A stretch of DNA of 64,000 bases from Strongylocentrotus purpuratus (lineage: Eukaryota; Echinodermata; Echinoidea; Camarodonta; Strongylocentrotidae), in contig NW_022145543.1 in NCBI RefSeq assembly GCF_000002235.5, positions 744,001-808,000 on the forward strand, read 5' to 3'. Below the pieces are notes generated by a model. That model ran no database searches. It saw only the letters and a program-made list of their open reading frames with translations, and was not told the DNA's origin. The position numbers were made by a program, and so were the translations under genes. Of the stretch, positions 46,316 through 56,300 are shown one piece after another. Within the stretch, counting starts at the first letter, position 1, and each line of letters opens with the position of its first letter.

Positions 46316-49300
46316 ATGGGACAAAGCTCCCATAAGCTACAAGCCGACACGCCTATAACAGACAAGAGGGAGATTGACACAGAAACGAGATTTGCACATT
46401 CCAGACAGACCACTTTGGAAGAAGCTGCGCTGACAATAGATGAAATAATGTGTGACAGCGAAACAGAATTGGTTTCAGAAAGTCCGACCGCAATAGCAGA
46501 AGTTGCCGGCGTGAAAATTGGTTGCGTCTTAGACACTGGAGCAGAGGCTTCGATAATACCCTCAGACGTATTTCACTCGCAGCTTCAGGAAGCAGCAGGA
46601 GATGTCAGCCCATTGAAAAAACTGGTAAAAATTGTTGGGGTGGGTCCAACAAAGGTTCCTGTAGAAGGCTTTATCCGCACTCGAGTTTTGCTGAACGGCA
46701 AAGAAGCTTCCGTCGGGTTCCTTATCGTGAACCGAGAGTCTTGTGGAGCTAGACAAAAAGACTTCCCAATTTTATTGGGATGTAATGCACTACGAGCTTT
46801 TTTTCCACCAGAGGAAACTCAAGAAGAATTCCAGTTAGTAAAGGACTGCTTGAAATTTAAAGGAGTGGACAATGCACAAATACGAGAGGTTGTCACGGGT
46901 GCCTTGGAGGTAGTGTTGCCAGCCAGGACCATACAACATGTAGAATGTGCGATGAAGTCCTCTCAAGGTGGTGAAGCTGCCAATGAGTCAAGTGTCTGGT
47001 TCATCCAGGATCTGACTAAGCTGGAGAGTTCTCAAGTTCATGTGATTGAAGGTTGTGCTACCGGGAATAGAGAGTTACGTTTACTCCTTATTAATGCTGG
47101 AAAAAATGAGTTCATCCTACCACCTCACTCAATTGTGGCATCTGCTGTGCAAGTAGAAGAACGAAGTGAAGTTCATCTTCAAAACAGAGAGGACCAACTT
47201 GAGGTGGATGTTTGTAATGTAATGATTGCCACAACAGAATCGGTTCAAGATGACGACAATGTTGGCCAGTTCGAACACAGAGGAGAAACCCAACCAACAA
47301 ATGATATCACTACACAGGAAACGTTTACCTTCACTGATGGAACAGAAGTATTGCTTCCTCATGGCCTCAGCTTATGTGGGATGGACTATCATGAGGCATC
47401 TAGGATTGCTAAACTTCTAGCAGATCATGAAGCAGCTTTTTCCAGAGATGAGTTTGATTTGGGACAGTGTGATCTTATCCCTCATGAGATAAAGGTGACC
47501 TCTGACAAGACAATACGCCTGCCATATCGAAGAATTAACCCCAACGAGACATCAGAAGTTCGTGAACTTCTGCAAGACATGCTTGAACGAAAGATCATCA
47601 GGGGGTCTGCTAGCCCATATGCAAGCCCAGTCGTTTTAGTTAGAAAACGATCAGGAGCCCTACGCCTATGTATCGACTACCGACAATTGAACAAGATTAC
47701 AGTGAAAGACTCTTTCCCGTTACCCAGAATTGATGAATCCCTGGAAGTCATGGATGGGGCTAGATACTTCTCTTCTCTGGATCTGTCTCATGGGTACTTT
47801 CAAATCACCATGCATCCTGACTCTGTGCCCTTGACCGCTTTTCGTGTTCCATGGGGACTCTTCGAATTTGAGAGAATGCCGCAAGGTCTTTGCAACAGTC
47901 CAAGCACCTTCCAGAGGGTGATGGAGGTGATCTTCAGTGATATGAACTTCACAAAACTAATTCTGTACCTCGATGATGTGTTGGTATTTTCTAGAACTTT
48001 TGAGGAACATTTGGAAAGACTTGGAGAAGTTTTTGCCCGGTTGACGAAGCATGGTCTAAAGTTGAAAGGAGAGAAATGTCACTTGTTCAGGGGAGAAGTT
48101 GCCCACTTAGGACACATCGTCAGCGAGAAGGGCGTGATGGTCGATCCAAGCAAAGTGGAGAGAATCAAGAGTTGGCCAACACCCCAGAATGGATCAGAGT
48201 TGAGGTCTTTCCTTGGCCTTGCGTCGTACTATCGGAGGTTTGTCCCTGACTTCACAAGACTGACAGCTCCTCTTCATGCACTAATCGGACAGAAGTCGCA
48301 AAAGAAGAGAAAGAGGAAGCCTGAGAAGATTATGCTGGATCCAAAGTTTGTGTGGACAGACAAAGCAGAAGAATCCTTTCAAAAACTGAAAGAAAGACTG
48401 TCCTCAACTCCAGTGCTAACCTATCCGAAGTTTGGAAAAGAGTTTGTTCTCGAGGTCGATGCTTCTCTCAAAGGACTAGGTGCCTGTCTATCACAGGCAG
48501 ATGAAAAAGGTCACCTTCACCCGATCTCATTCGCAAGCCGCAGTCTACGTGGAGCTGAAAATAACTACCCGGACTTCTCCAGCTTCAAGATTGAACTGTT
48601 AGCACTGAAATGGGCGGTGGTAGAGAAGTTCAAAGGATATCTGATAGGTTCAAAGTGTACCGTCTACACAGACAACAACCCGTTGGCCCATCTTCAAACC
48701 GCCCAACTGGGGGCAACTGAACAACGATGGGTAGCCCAGCTAGCACCCTTTCAGCTAGACATCAGATTTCGCCCTGGCAAGCTCAATAAATGTGCTGATG
48801 CTCTCAGCCGCTGTCCTGGCAATGATGAACAAGAGGTGAGAGAGATGATCGGTGCTCTGACAGTAACTACTGTCTTACCAGTGGAAGTTACAGTAAACAG
48901 TGATCAGGGGCCAGAAGAAGCACCTCGGGCAGCTCCTGAAGTATACCCATCATATTCCACAGAGAAACTTGAGATTCTGCAGCAGCAAGATGATGCACTG
49001 TCAGCTTGCAGACAATACATAAGAGATGGATGGAAGCCAGAGGATGAAATGAAAAGCGAGAACAGAGAGACAAAGTCCTGGATGAAAGAACGCATGTACC
49101 TCAAAGACTGTGGAGGGGTATTGTACAGACGACCACCAGATTCCAAACATCCACAGAGAAGACAGTTGTTAGTTCCCAAAGGCCTCCAAGAGAAGATGCT
49201 ACAGATGGCTCATGACCAATGGGGCCATCAAGGGATAAACAGAACCATAGCAATCCTGCGAGAAAGATGTTTCTGGCCAGGAATGTGTAATGATGTGAGA

Positions 49301-50620
49301 GCACACATCAAGAAGTGCTTTGCCTGCATTGCAGCTAAGACGCCAACACCGACAATACGAACTCCAAGACGACACTTGCTGGCATTCAAGCCCCTAGAAC
49401 TGATCGCAATCGATTTTCTGAAATTGGATAAGGGTCAAGGTGGATACGAGGATGTCTTGGTAATCACTGATGCATTCACCAAGTTTGCACGAGCAATCCC
49501 CTGCAAGAACCAGACTGCAGCAGTTGTTGCACGTGCCTTAATCGATGGTTGGATAGTCCACTACGGTGCTCCACTACGTATCCACTCCGATCAAGGACGA
49601 AATTTCGAGAGCTCTCTTGTCCGAGAATTATGCAAACTGTACGGAATTGAGAAGACACACACCACACCGTACTATCCACAAGGCAATGGACAAACGGAAA
49701 GGTTCAACCGAACGTTATGCAGCATGATTCGTTCCCTTGAGCCAGATCGTCGGAGAAAGTGGCCTGGGCTGATCCACCAGCTGGTTTTCCTATACAACTG
49801 CACCCCTCATGGAACAACAGGGCTATCGCCATACCGTCTCCTGTATGGGAGAGAGCCGCACACACCAATCGACCAGCTAATTGGGAATAGCGAAGCAGAC
49901 TGGAATGAGGACTTTCTTACAGAGCATTCGAAGTCGCTACAACATGCTCATACGGTTGCTAAGCAAAACATGGAAGCGATCTTGAGAAGTGAAAAGATCA
50001 GACATGATGCTCTACCAATGAGTTCCACACTAAGCATTGGCACCCGGGTACTGATCAAGAAGTGCGCGTTTGAGGGTCGACACAAGCTTGACGACAAAGT
50101 GTTGAGAGATCCCTTCATAATCACGGCGGTAAATGACACGGGTGACGTTTACAAAATTCGACCAATGTTAGGAGGACCAACCAAAGTAGTGAACAGAAGG
50201 TTGCTGATTCCAGACCCACGTGAAGAGATGCCAGTTCATATTGTTCAGGAAAGCAGAAGTGACCATACCACGTCACAACACCCCTCGACTCGTCCTATAG
50301 AAGAGAACACCCCCTCTTTCACTTTCTTGTGGGATCGACCGATGAATATTCCAGGGGATCAGAACAACCTGCGAGTAGACATTCGTGACGATGAATATAT
50401 TCCAGATGAGGGAAATGACCACGACGGAGCAAATGTTGAGAATGAAGAAAATGGTACGGATGACGTTCTCAATCTGAGCGGAGATATAGTACCTGATGAG
50501 ATAGACAACTCTCAACTTGAGAACCCCAGTCCCGAGGTACCGCGTAGGAGGTCTAATCGAGTAACTAAAGGCCAGCATAGAAATCCACTGCGGCTTCCAA
50601 TATCGGCGTTACAAGAGTAA
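46316..50620 (+). CDS. Inner element pol polyprotein
   Basis: About 1,434 codons encode protease (VLDTGAEASIIP), reverse transcriptase (LYLDDVLVFS), RNase H (LEVDASLKGLGACL) and integrase. The integrase has an HHCC-type zinc region and a DDE core (YPQGNGQTERFNRT), with an acidic C-terminal tail. Domain order protease-RT-RNase H-integrase is the Ty3/Gypsy order. The frame is open over its full length. Confidence 0.93.
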   Translation: MGQSSHKLQADTPITDKREIDTETRFAHSRQTTLEEAALTIDEIMCDSETELVSESPTAIAEVAGVKIGCVLDTGAEASIIPSDVFHSQLQEAAGDVSPLKKLVKIVGVGPTKVPVEGFIRTRVLLNGKEASVGFLIVNRESCGARQKDFPILLGCNALRAFFPPEETQEEFQLVKDCLKFKGVDNAQIREVVTGALEVVLPARTIQHVECAMKSSQGGEAANESSVWFIQDLTKLESSQVHVIEGCATGNRELRLLLINAGKNEFILPPHSIVASAVQVEERSEVHLQNREDQLEVDVCNVMIATTESVQDDDNVGQFEHRGETQPTNDITTQETFTFTDGTEVLLPHGLSLCGMDYHEASRIAKLLADHEAAFSRDEFDLGQCDLIPHEIKVTSDKTIRLPYRRINPNETSEVRELLQDMLERKIIRGSASPYASPVVLVRKRSGALRLCIDYRQLNKITVKDSFPLPRIDESLEVMDGARYFSSLDLSHGYFQITMHPDSVPLTAFRVPWGLFEFERMPQGLCNSPSTFQRVMEVIFSDMNFTKLILYLDDVLVFSRTFEEHLERLGEVFARLTKHGLKLKGEKCHLFRGEVAHLGHIVSEKGVMVDPSKVERIKSWPTPQNGSELRSFLGLASYYRRFVPDFTRLTAPLHALIGQKSQKKRKRKPEKIMLDPKFVWTDKAEESFQKLKERLSSTPVLTYPKFGKEFVLEVDASLKGLGACLSQADEKGHLHPISFASRSLRGAENNYPDFSSFKIELLALKWAVVEKFKGYLIGSKCTVYTDNNPLAHLQTAQLGATEQRWVAQLAPFQLDIRFRPGKLNKCADALSRCPGNDEQEVREMIGALTVTTVLPVEVTVNSDQGPEEAPRAAPEVYPSYSTEKLEILQQQDDALSACRQYIRDGWKPEDEMKSENRETKSWMKERMYLKDCGGVLYRRPPDSKHPQRRQLLVPKGLQEKMLQMAHDQWGHQGINRTIAILRERCFWPGMCNDVRAHIKKCFACIAAKTPTPTIRTPRRHLLAFKPLELIAIDFLKLDKGQGGYEDVLVITDAFTKFARAIPCKNQTAAVVARALIDGWIVHYGAPLRIHSDQGRNFESSLVRELCKLYGIEKTHTTPYYPQGNGQTERFNRTLCSMIRSLEPDRRRKWPGLIHQLVFLYNCTPHGTTGLSPYRLLYGREPHTPIDQLIGNSEADWNEDFLTEHSKSLQHAHTVAKQNMEAILRSEKIRHDALPMSSTLSIGTRVLIKKCAFEGRHKLDDKVLRDPFIITAVNDTGDVYKIRPMLGGPTKVVNRRLLIPDPREEMPVHIVQESRSDHTTSQHPSTRPIEENTPSFTFLWDRPMNIPGDQNNLRVDIRDDEYIPDEGNDHDGANVENEENGTDDVLNLSGDIVPDEIDNSQLENPSPEVPRRRSNRVTKGQHRNPLRLPISALQE

Positions 50621-50766
50621 AAAAAAAAAAAAGAAGAGAGTTTTGAATTTGAAGACAAGAATTAAATATTTACTTGTCAGATTAAGATGTGATGTGTTAT
50701 TAATGCTATGCATAATGTTTTAAAGAACATTGTTTTGTATTTTCATATACTACTGAAAAACATTTT

Positions 50767-50955
50767 GGTCAAACATTATGACATTAATTGCGGGGAAGTG
50801 TATTATAGAAAGATTTTCATTGCTTATATTTTCATGTATCGCTAAAATCTCGGTCAAACAGTATGACATTAATTGCGGGGAAAGGTGACGATTTGGAATT
50901 TCGCTCGTAATAATGTATCATTTTTATCAAACATTATGACATTAATTGCGGGGAA
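50767..50955 (+). repeat. Triplicated polypurine-tract-like motif
   Basis: The phrase TATGACATTAATTGCGGGGA, preceded by TCAAACA, occurs three times (50767-50797, 50852-50882, 50927-50955). The last copy abuts the 3' LTR, where the polypurine tract belongs. Confidence 0.85.
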
Positions 50956-50957
50956 TA

Positions 50958-51957
50958 TGTTGTAATATGGAATGTTGAGGTAATTATGCCATAATGTATT
51001 ATAGTGTATTGGTGCATTAGTGTATAAGGAATTGTAGGTGGAGCAGTCTACAATGTAAGCTACCCCCCCCCCTTCCTCATCAGACAATAGCCTTACTTTC
51101 CCGCCTTTTTGGGGGTACCTGTATTGCCCAATGTACTGATACCCTATAGGCATGATTGGGGATCCTATTGTAAGTTTTAGTGGATGAGTGATTTTCTTTT
51201 GTTCGGGGTCTGTGCACCCAGAGCTGCTATAGCAGGGACAGAGAGACATTGTAGATTGGAGAGAGAGGAGAGAAGCACTAATTTGTGCCTGCTAATGGAG
51301 ATTGTTATTTACTTCTGGCAGATCACAATTCATGGCTGCATGTGGTGAAATCTCCTTATTTTGATGAACTACACTTTCTACAATAAGGTGGAAGCTTTGT
51401 TTATGATCAGGGGTCGGACGACAGCATATAGCGTTAGTGTTGCTTCGTCGTTATAGTATTGGCCGGTGAGTGGAGTTTGGCTCTATTGTGTATAGATATA
51501 TATATGACCTAATATACATGCAATTGTAAACCGATTATTGCACGAAATGATGTAAAATGTACAATATTCTTCTGTCCTATATATGTTCTAATTAATTATG
51601 GCAACTATACTGCTACAGACAATTAAAACAGTTAAGCTACCTTTCATGATATTGCACATAATAAGAATTATTATTGAAAATTGAATAATGTATTAATTGA
51701 TGACTCGTGTTGAGTTGGAAACTATTGCAATGTTTACACTTTAATTTGTTCTGTTTAATGGAAGAAAGCAAATGAAACCATGAATTGTTTGTTATTACAT
51801 TTTGCTCCAGAGGCTATATGCTAATTATATTTCGTTCAAATTTTGTTCTTGTACAGGGGCTGTGTTTTCTTTGGTGAATAAATGCAAGACTAAAGTTTAC
51901 GTTGGACTCCCTAGCTGTTGTCATTTCTGAATCTCAACAATTTTCTGAATCTCAACA
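50958..51957 (+). repeat. 3' LTR of the inner element
   Basis: 982 bp match the 5' LTR (poly-C of 10). A short repeat of the terminal TTCTGAATCTCAACA follows to 51957, directly before the TGTG flank. Confidence 0.93.
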
Positions 51958-52439
51958 TGTGCATATGCGCGTCTTGTTTGCAGCCTGCAAAACGAGTGGC
52001 ATAAGGTGCCTCTTATCAGCGGTGTTGGCAGGAATTACGCTTACCGCGGCACCCGTATCGACCAAAAATCGTGTCCCAGAATCTCTATCTGTGACATAGA
52101 ACAAGCGACCGTCACGAAGAGGGCCAGTGAGGGGTGTCGCGCCCACCTCCTGGCCTAGTTGTTTTCCGCCGGCTTGCTATATGTGCATGGCGGGCGGCAC
52201 TGGTGAGCCTTGTCACCCCACTTCTCATGATACCAGCAAACTTCAGAAGTGCTCGCTGATTTATAGCCGGATGAGTCGCGCTTCCTGTTGCTGCTCATGC
52301 TGCTCATGCTGCTGCTTCGGCTCCGCATGCAACCGATAGTGGCGGTCAATTCCTTGACCAATTTCGTGAGCGCAGCAACTTGGTGCTGAAGAGTATTGGG
52401 TTCAGTCATGACGCCGCGCCACGCCCACTGTTCACACAA
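51958..52439 (-). pseudogene. Outer element gag remnant and protease
   Basis: Two minus-strand open frames are visible. One (52155-52439) has a Cys/His cluster (CWYHEKWGDKAHQCRPPC) like CsRn1-type gag. The other, ending at the nested insertion, has a retroviral-type aspartic protease motif (LVDTGAAVSVIP). The gag looks incomplete; it is a fossil. Confidence 0.8.
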
Positions 52440-52538
52440 CTAAATTCAATGTATCAGTAAGAAATGTGATTATCTAATGGTAAAAAAAAATATTAATAAG
52501 CAAAGGTAATCTAACTAAATGTTTCTTATCTCAGGGGG

Positions 52539-52556
52539 ATCACGTCGGGGTCACCA
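52539..52556 (-). other. Primer-binding site of the outer element (tRNA-Trp)
   Basis: The plus strand reads ATCACGTCGGGGTCACCA, identical to the 3' end of animal tRNA-Trp with its CCA. It lies just inside the 5' LTR in element sense. Confidence 0.88.
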
Positions 52557-52560
52557 ATTT

Positions 52561-54364
52561 TGAAAACTACATGGGGTATGGACTATGTTGCGTGTTAACT
52601 AGTAATCCCACATAATTCCCCTTTTTAATTAAACTACTAAAAAGCAGTATCCCTCCAGACAAGAAAACACTTAATAAATGATCACATCCAGACAAATTGA
52701 TTATGGTTAAAAACTGGTTCTATATTCTATAATTTCACATAAGATACAATGATTACAGAATTATCAGAAACCTCTTCTGTCTATCTCAACAGTGACAGAC
52801 AAGTATCACTAGGCCCTTGGTAGTTACTATTAATAATCAAACATAGATAACTTCCAACAGCACATTAATGTAAAGGAGACTCAACTTAGTCACTATGGTA
52901 TTAATGATTACCGCTGAATACAAGTCTCGAAATATCAGGAGTCTAGCTGTTCAGTACAACTTAAAACAGTACTAAAACAAGTCAGTTAAATATCATTCAC
53001 ACTGCATGAATAATAACAGTCAAGAAAATACTACTCAAATCTAAGCTAGACAGCGTTTAGATTTACTTACATAGGCACGAAATATTGTGGTTCAAGAAAC
53101 CGCTAAACAAATCTCTACTTGTGTATGTGTACGGAATGCACAACACGAGAATACAACAATATATCGGTGGATCTAGACTATAGCAGATCTAGATCAGTAG
53201 ACCAGGCATAGGCCTAGAACTAGTGCAATTATAAACATGTAAAATATGTGTTAGTAAGCGTACGCACTCAACAACAGGCACTCAGTCAGTCAAAATAAGG
53301 CCTCACAATGATAAACAATGCAAAGCATAAATCACAATATAATTAACGTTACGTGAGTCATTGGAGTGGAATTCAAAGTAGATCTAGATCTTCTTCAAGT
53401 TCTAGGTAGATGTAGAAACTAGCTAGTCGAAAACAGTGGTCGACGAGCTGGTTGTCGATCGCGTAGGATATGCAGACGATGATCGACGCTAGGTGAATAC
53501 CACGATGATGAAGACGATGTTGAAGACAACGATGATGACAACAATGATGAAGACGACGCTGGTGAAGACAGCGATGATGAAGTCGACGATGAAGACGACG
53601 CTGGTGAAGACAGCGATGATGAAGACAACGGTGATGAAGACAACGATGATGAATCAGTTAACAGATGAATACAATGATGATGCAGTCAATGTCAATAGAT
53701 CAACTTCAGTGACTTGCGATGCAGGTCGAAGAATCAAATGTCGAGACAATATATATGAAGTCGATGATAAAAGGTTGTCAAACAATAATGCAGGTGAGAA
53801 AAACGTTAGATCATATTAAATGTTCTATTCTCACTGCTGGTGAATTAAAGTGTCGTCAATGTTGAACATCGAGAGAGTCAAAATATATCTTGCAAAACGT
53901 ACAAGATGTAAATAGGTGAGCACGTCCACCGGGAATGGTCCGGGGACGTAGCAGTTCAATCCTCGTTGGATACAATTTTCTAGGTACAATAATCGACACA
54001 ATAGCAGCATGTGTGTATACCAATATTAAAACAGCTCACTGATTCCCGCACAGGAAAATCAGAAGAGCGCCAATCAACTACAGCGCGATTGGTTCAAAAC
54101 AAGCGCACATGTATGTTAATAAGGCACGTGATCTAAATACTTATGAATAAATACGCGAACATCTATGTTAATTGGTCATGTGATCAACATACTAATGAAT
54201 AAACATCGTTATATAATAAATCGAGTTAAAACCAGTTCTGAGGACATGGCGTAATACCAAATCCTCGAACTCTCAATGACTTCTAAAGCGGCCATTTTGG
54301 ATTAAAAACACAATATGTATACCAGTGAATTATAAATGAATGCACTGTAACATTTGTCGCTACA
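52561..54364 (-). repeat. LTR of the outer element (5' LTR in element sense)
   Basis: 1,804 bp, almost identical to 38706-40509. Confidence 0.95.
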
Positions 54365-55112
54365 GTCTTATAATAATGATCGTACGTGTTCTGTGTTCTT
54401 CCAACAGTAGCATACAGGGGACGCGGGGGCACATGTCACGTGTACCCCAGTCCAGTCGTGAAAAAAAAAGTAAAAGTGAAAAAGGAGAGAAGGGGAAAGG
54501 AAGAGGGAAAAGATACCTGGACTACCTCTCACCCCCTTCCCCTAATCACTCATTAGCCTTGTAAATTGCATTTCATTTTCGGCTTATAGACGTACACGTG
54601 CCAATCGTTCCAATGGCCCTTAAAATGGATGGAATGAATCTATGTCCCAGCTGTCTTCCAATAATAGTTTCCGGCGACCCCCTTCTTCCTCTCAGATGCT
54701 GTACATAAATATCGCGAATCTCGATCCTTAGATGTCACCACGATCGAGAGGTAGGGAATATACCCATTCAAAATTTCTGTCAGAAATGTTATTATTGCTG
54801 GCAAATTGTCATACTTTATCTTGTCTCAAGTCACAAATTACAGTTCCTTGCCTGTTTGATGGATCTTTATTATATTGCTTGACTGGTTGGAAATATTTAC
54901 TGTCGGTATATAGCGCACGAAGCTTGTGATGGGGGCGGCATCGTGCATGGGCACGGGCCCCAAATCGAAAGATGCATTAAACAAAAAAAGGGAAAAGAGC
55001 GAGGGGTAGAATGAAAAGCTATATAGGGCAATGACAAATAAGTTGTTTCATGACCCATCTATAGCCTTCACCTCACTCGACGACCTGGTTCTCTAGCATA
55101 TTTCGTTCACAT
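54365..55112. other. Unassigned stretch after the LTR element
   Basis: It starts with the GTCTT flank repeat and contains a purine-rich tract near 54,460-54,520. No gene was recognised. Confidence 0.4.
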
Positions 55113-55220
55113 AATTCGTCCCTATTTTCACGAAGTGACGGTAGTGAATGAAAATCGCATTCACTTTGCATTACGATTTTCCTCATGACTACCGTCACTT
55201 CGTGAAAATAGGGACGAATT
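55113..55220 (-). mobile_element. Fold-back MITE, copy 4
   Basis: This 108-bp member of the CACGAAGTGACGGTAGT family has ends AATTCGTCCCTATTTTC and its inverse. It is more diverged than copies 1-3 and shares the reversed centre of copy 3. Confidence 0.8.
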
Positions 55221-55776
55221 ATTATATCCGTCTCCCTAACGACGCTCTAGCTAGCTAGCACCCCTTTATTTTATTGCTGCACAATTAAATGCACGTTTTA
55301 AAAATATGATGTACTCACCACTGTGCAAGTGTAGACGATATACCAAACCAGCTATCAATCCCTCGTATTTTAAGAGATACACAATAATAATAATGGGTGC
55401 TTCTAAAGCGCACCAGGTCCGTCGGGCATGACGCTCATACAAATGCAAATACGAATACAAAAGAATGTACAAATTACCTATACAAGGTGGTTTTCAACGA
55501 CATGCGTGCACCTATAGGTATATGAATGATTCTGTAGTATTGTGTTTCTGGATCGAGATTCGATGATTGGCATATAGTTATTGTTAAATGAAGGTGGTAC
55601 TTTGGACTCGAGTGACCATCATGAAAATATCCCTGGGAAAATAATGGCCTGGACTATTATACCAGGGCATGTTTACTCTATCCAGGGAGGTGTTACCCTG
55701 CTATATCGTAATACATTACACTTTATGAATCAAGGTTAAGAAAAAAGGAAATGGAGCGCGGGGACTAAAAAAGAAA

Positions 55777-55813
<37 letters not shown>

Positions 55814-55914
55814 GGGAGGGGTCAAAGGCGAGAAATCAGAAAGACTTTTCAAGAGGAAAGTGAAAGGGAAAGCCAGACATATATATACGAGAGAGAACCT
55901 GGAGAAAGATAGGA

Positions 55915-55987
<73 letters not shown>

Positions 55988-56300
55988 GGGTAGAGAGAGA
56001 GAGAGAGAGAGAGATAGGGGGTGGTAGGAAGAGAGGGAATGTGAAAGCAGAAAGAATGACATACTTCTACCATTAATAACCATTATATCATCATGTACCA
56101 TCATTCAATATTTATTAAGTAGACAATAAGAAGAAATAGACATTATATTAATTAAGATATTACTAGAAAGGGAAGGGAGGTCAAGAGCAAGAAGGATTGA
56201 AGAGATAAAGCAGTGAGAGAAAAGAGTGAAAGTGAGAGGCAGACAGAGTGTGTCTGAGAGGGAGAGACAGGTAGAGAGAGAGAGAGAGAGAGAGATGATG
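55221..56300. repeat. Spacer with long (GA)n tracts
   Basis: Positions 55,771-56,012 and 56,180-56,295 are almost pure purine GA repeats. The rest is unassigned. Confidence 0.7.

Larger units (their letters stand above)
43655..51957 (+). mobile_element. Inner Ty3/Gypsy LTR retrotransposon nested in the outer element
   Basis: This plus-strand element of about 8.3 kb lies inside the pol region of the outer element, in opposite orientation. It has about 1-kb LTRs, a tRNA-Leu primer site, gag with one zinc knuckle, and pol with protease, reverse transcriptase, RNase H and integrase. TGTG flanks both ends (43651-43654, 51958-51961). The LTRs are nearly identical apart from a poly-C length difference and a short repeat at the outer right end. 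It looks whole and very young, and younger than its host element by position. Confidence 0.94.
38704..54364 (-). mobile_element. Outer Ty3/Gypsy LTR retrotransposon (CsRn1-like)
   Basis: A minus-strand retroelement fossil with 1.8-kb LTRs at both ends, a tRNA-Trp primer site, a gag-like remnant, protease, reverse transcriptase, RNase H and integrase. A GTCTT direct repeat flanks it (38699-38703, 54365-54369). The pol region is split by a second LTR element (43655-51957), and the gag part looks incomplete, so it is broken in at least two ways. The LTRs differ at about two sites by eye, so the insertion is very young. The tRNA-Trp primer and the Cys-His arrangement in the gag remnant point to the CsRn1 clade; that placement is from memory of the family. 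Confidence 0.92.
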
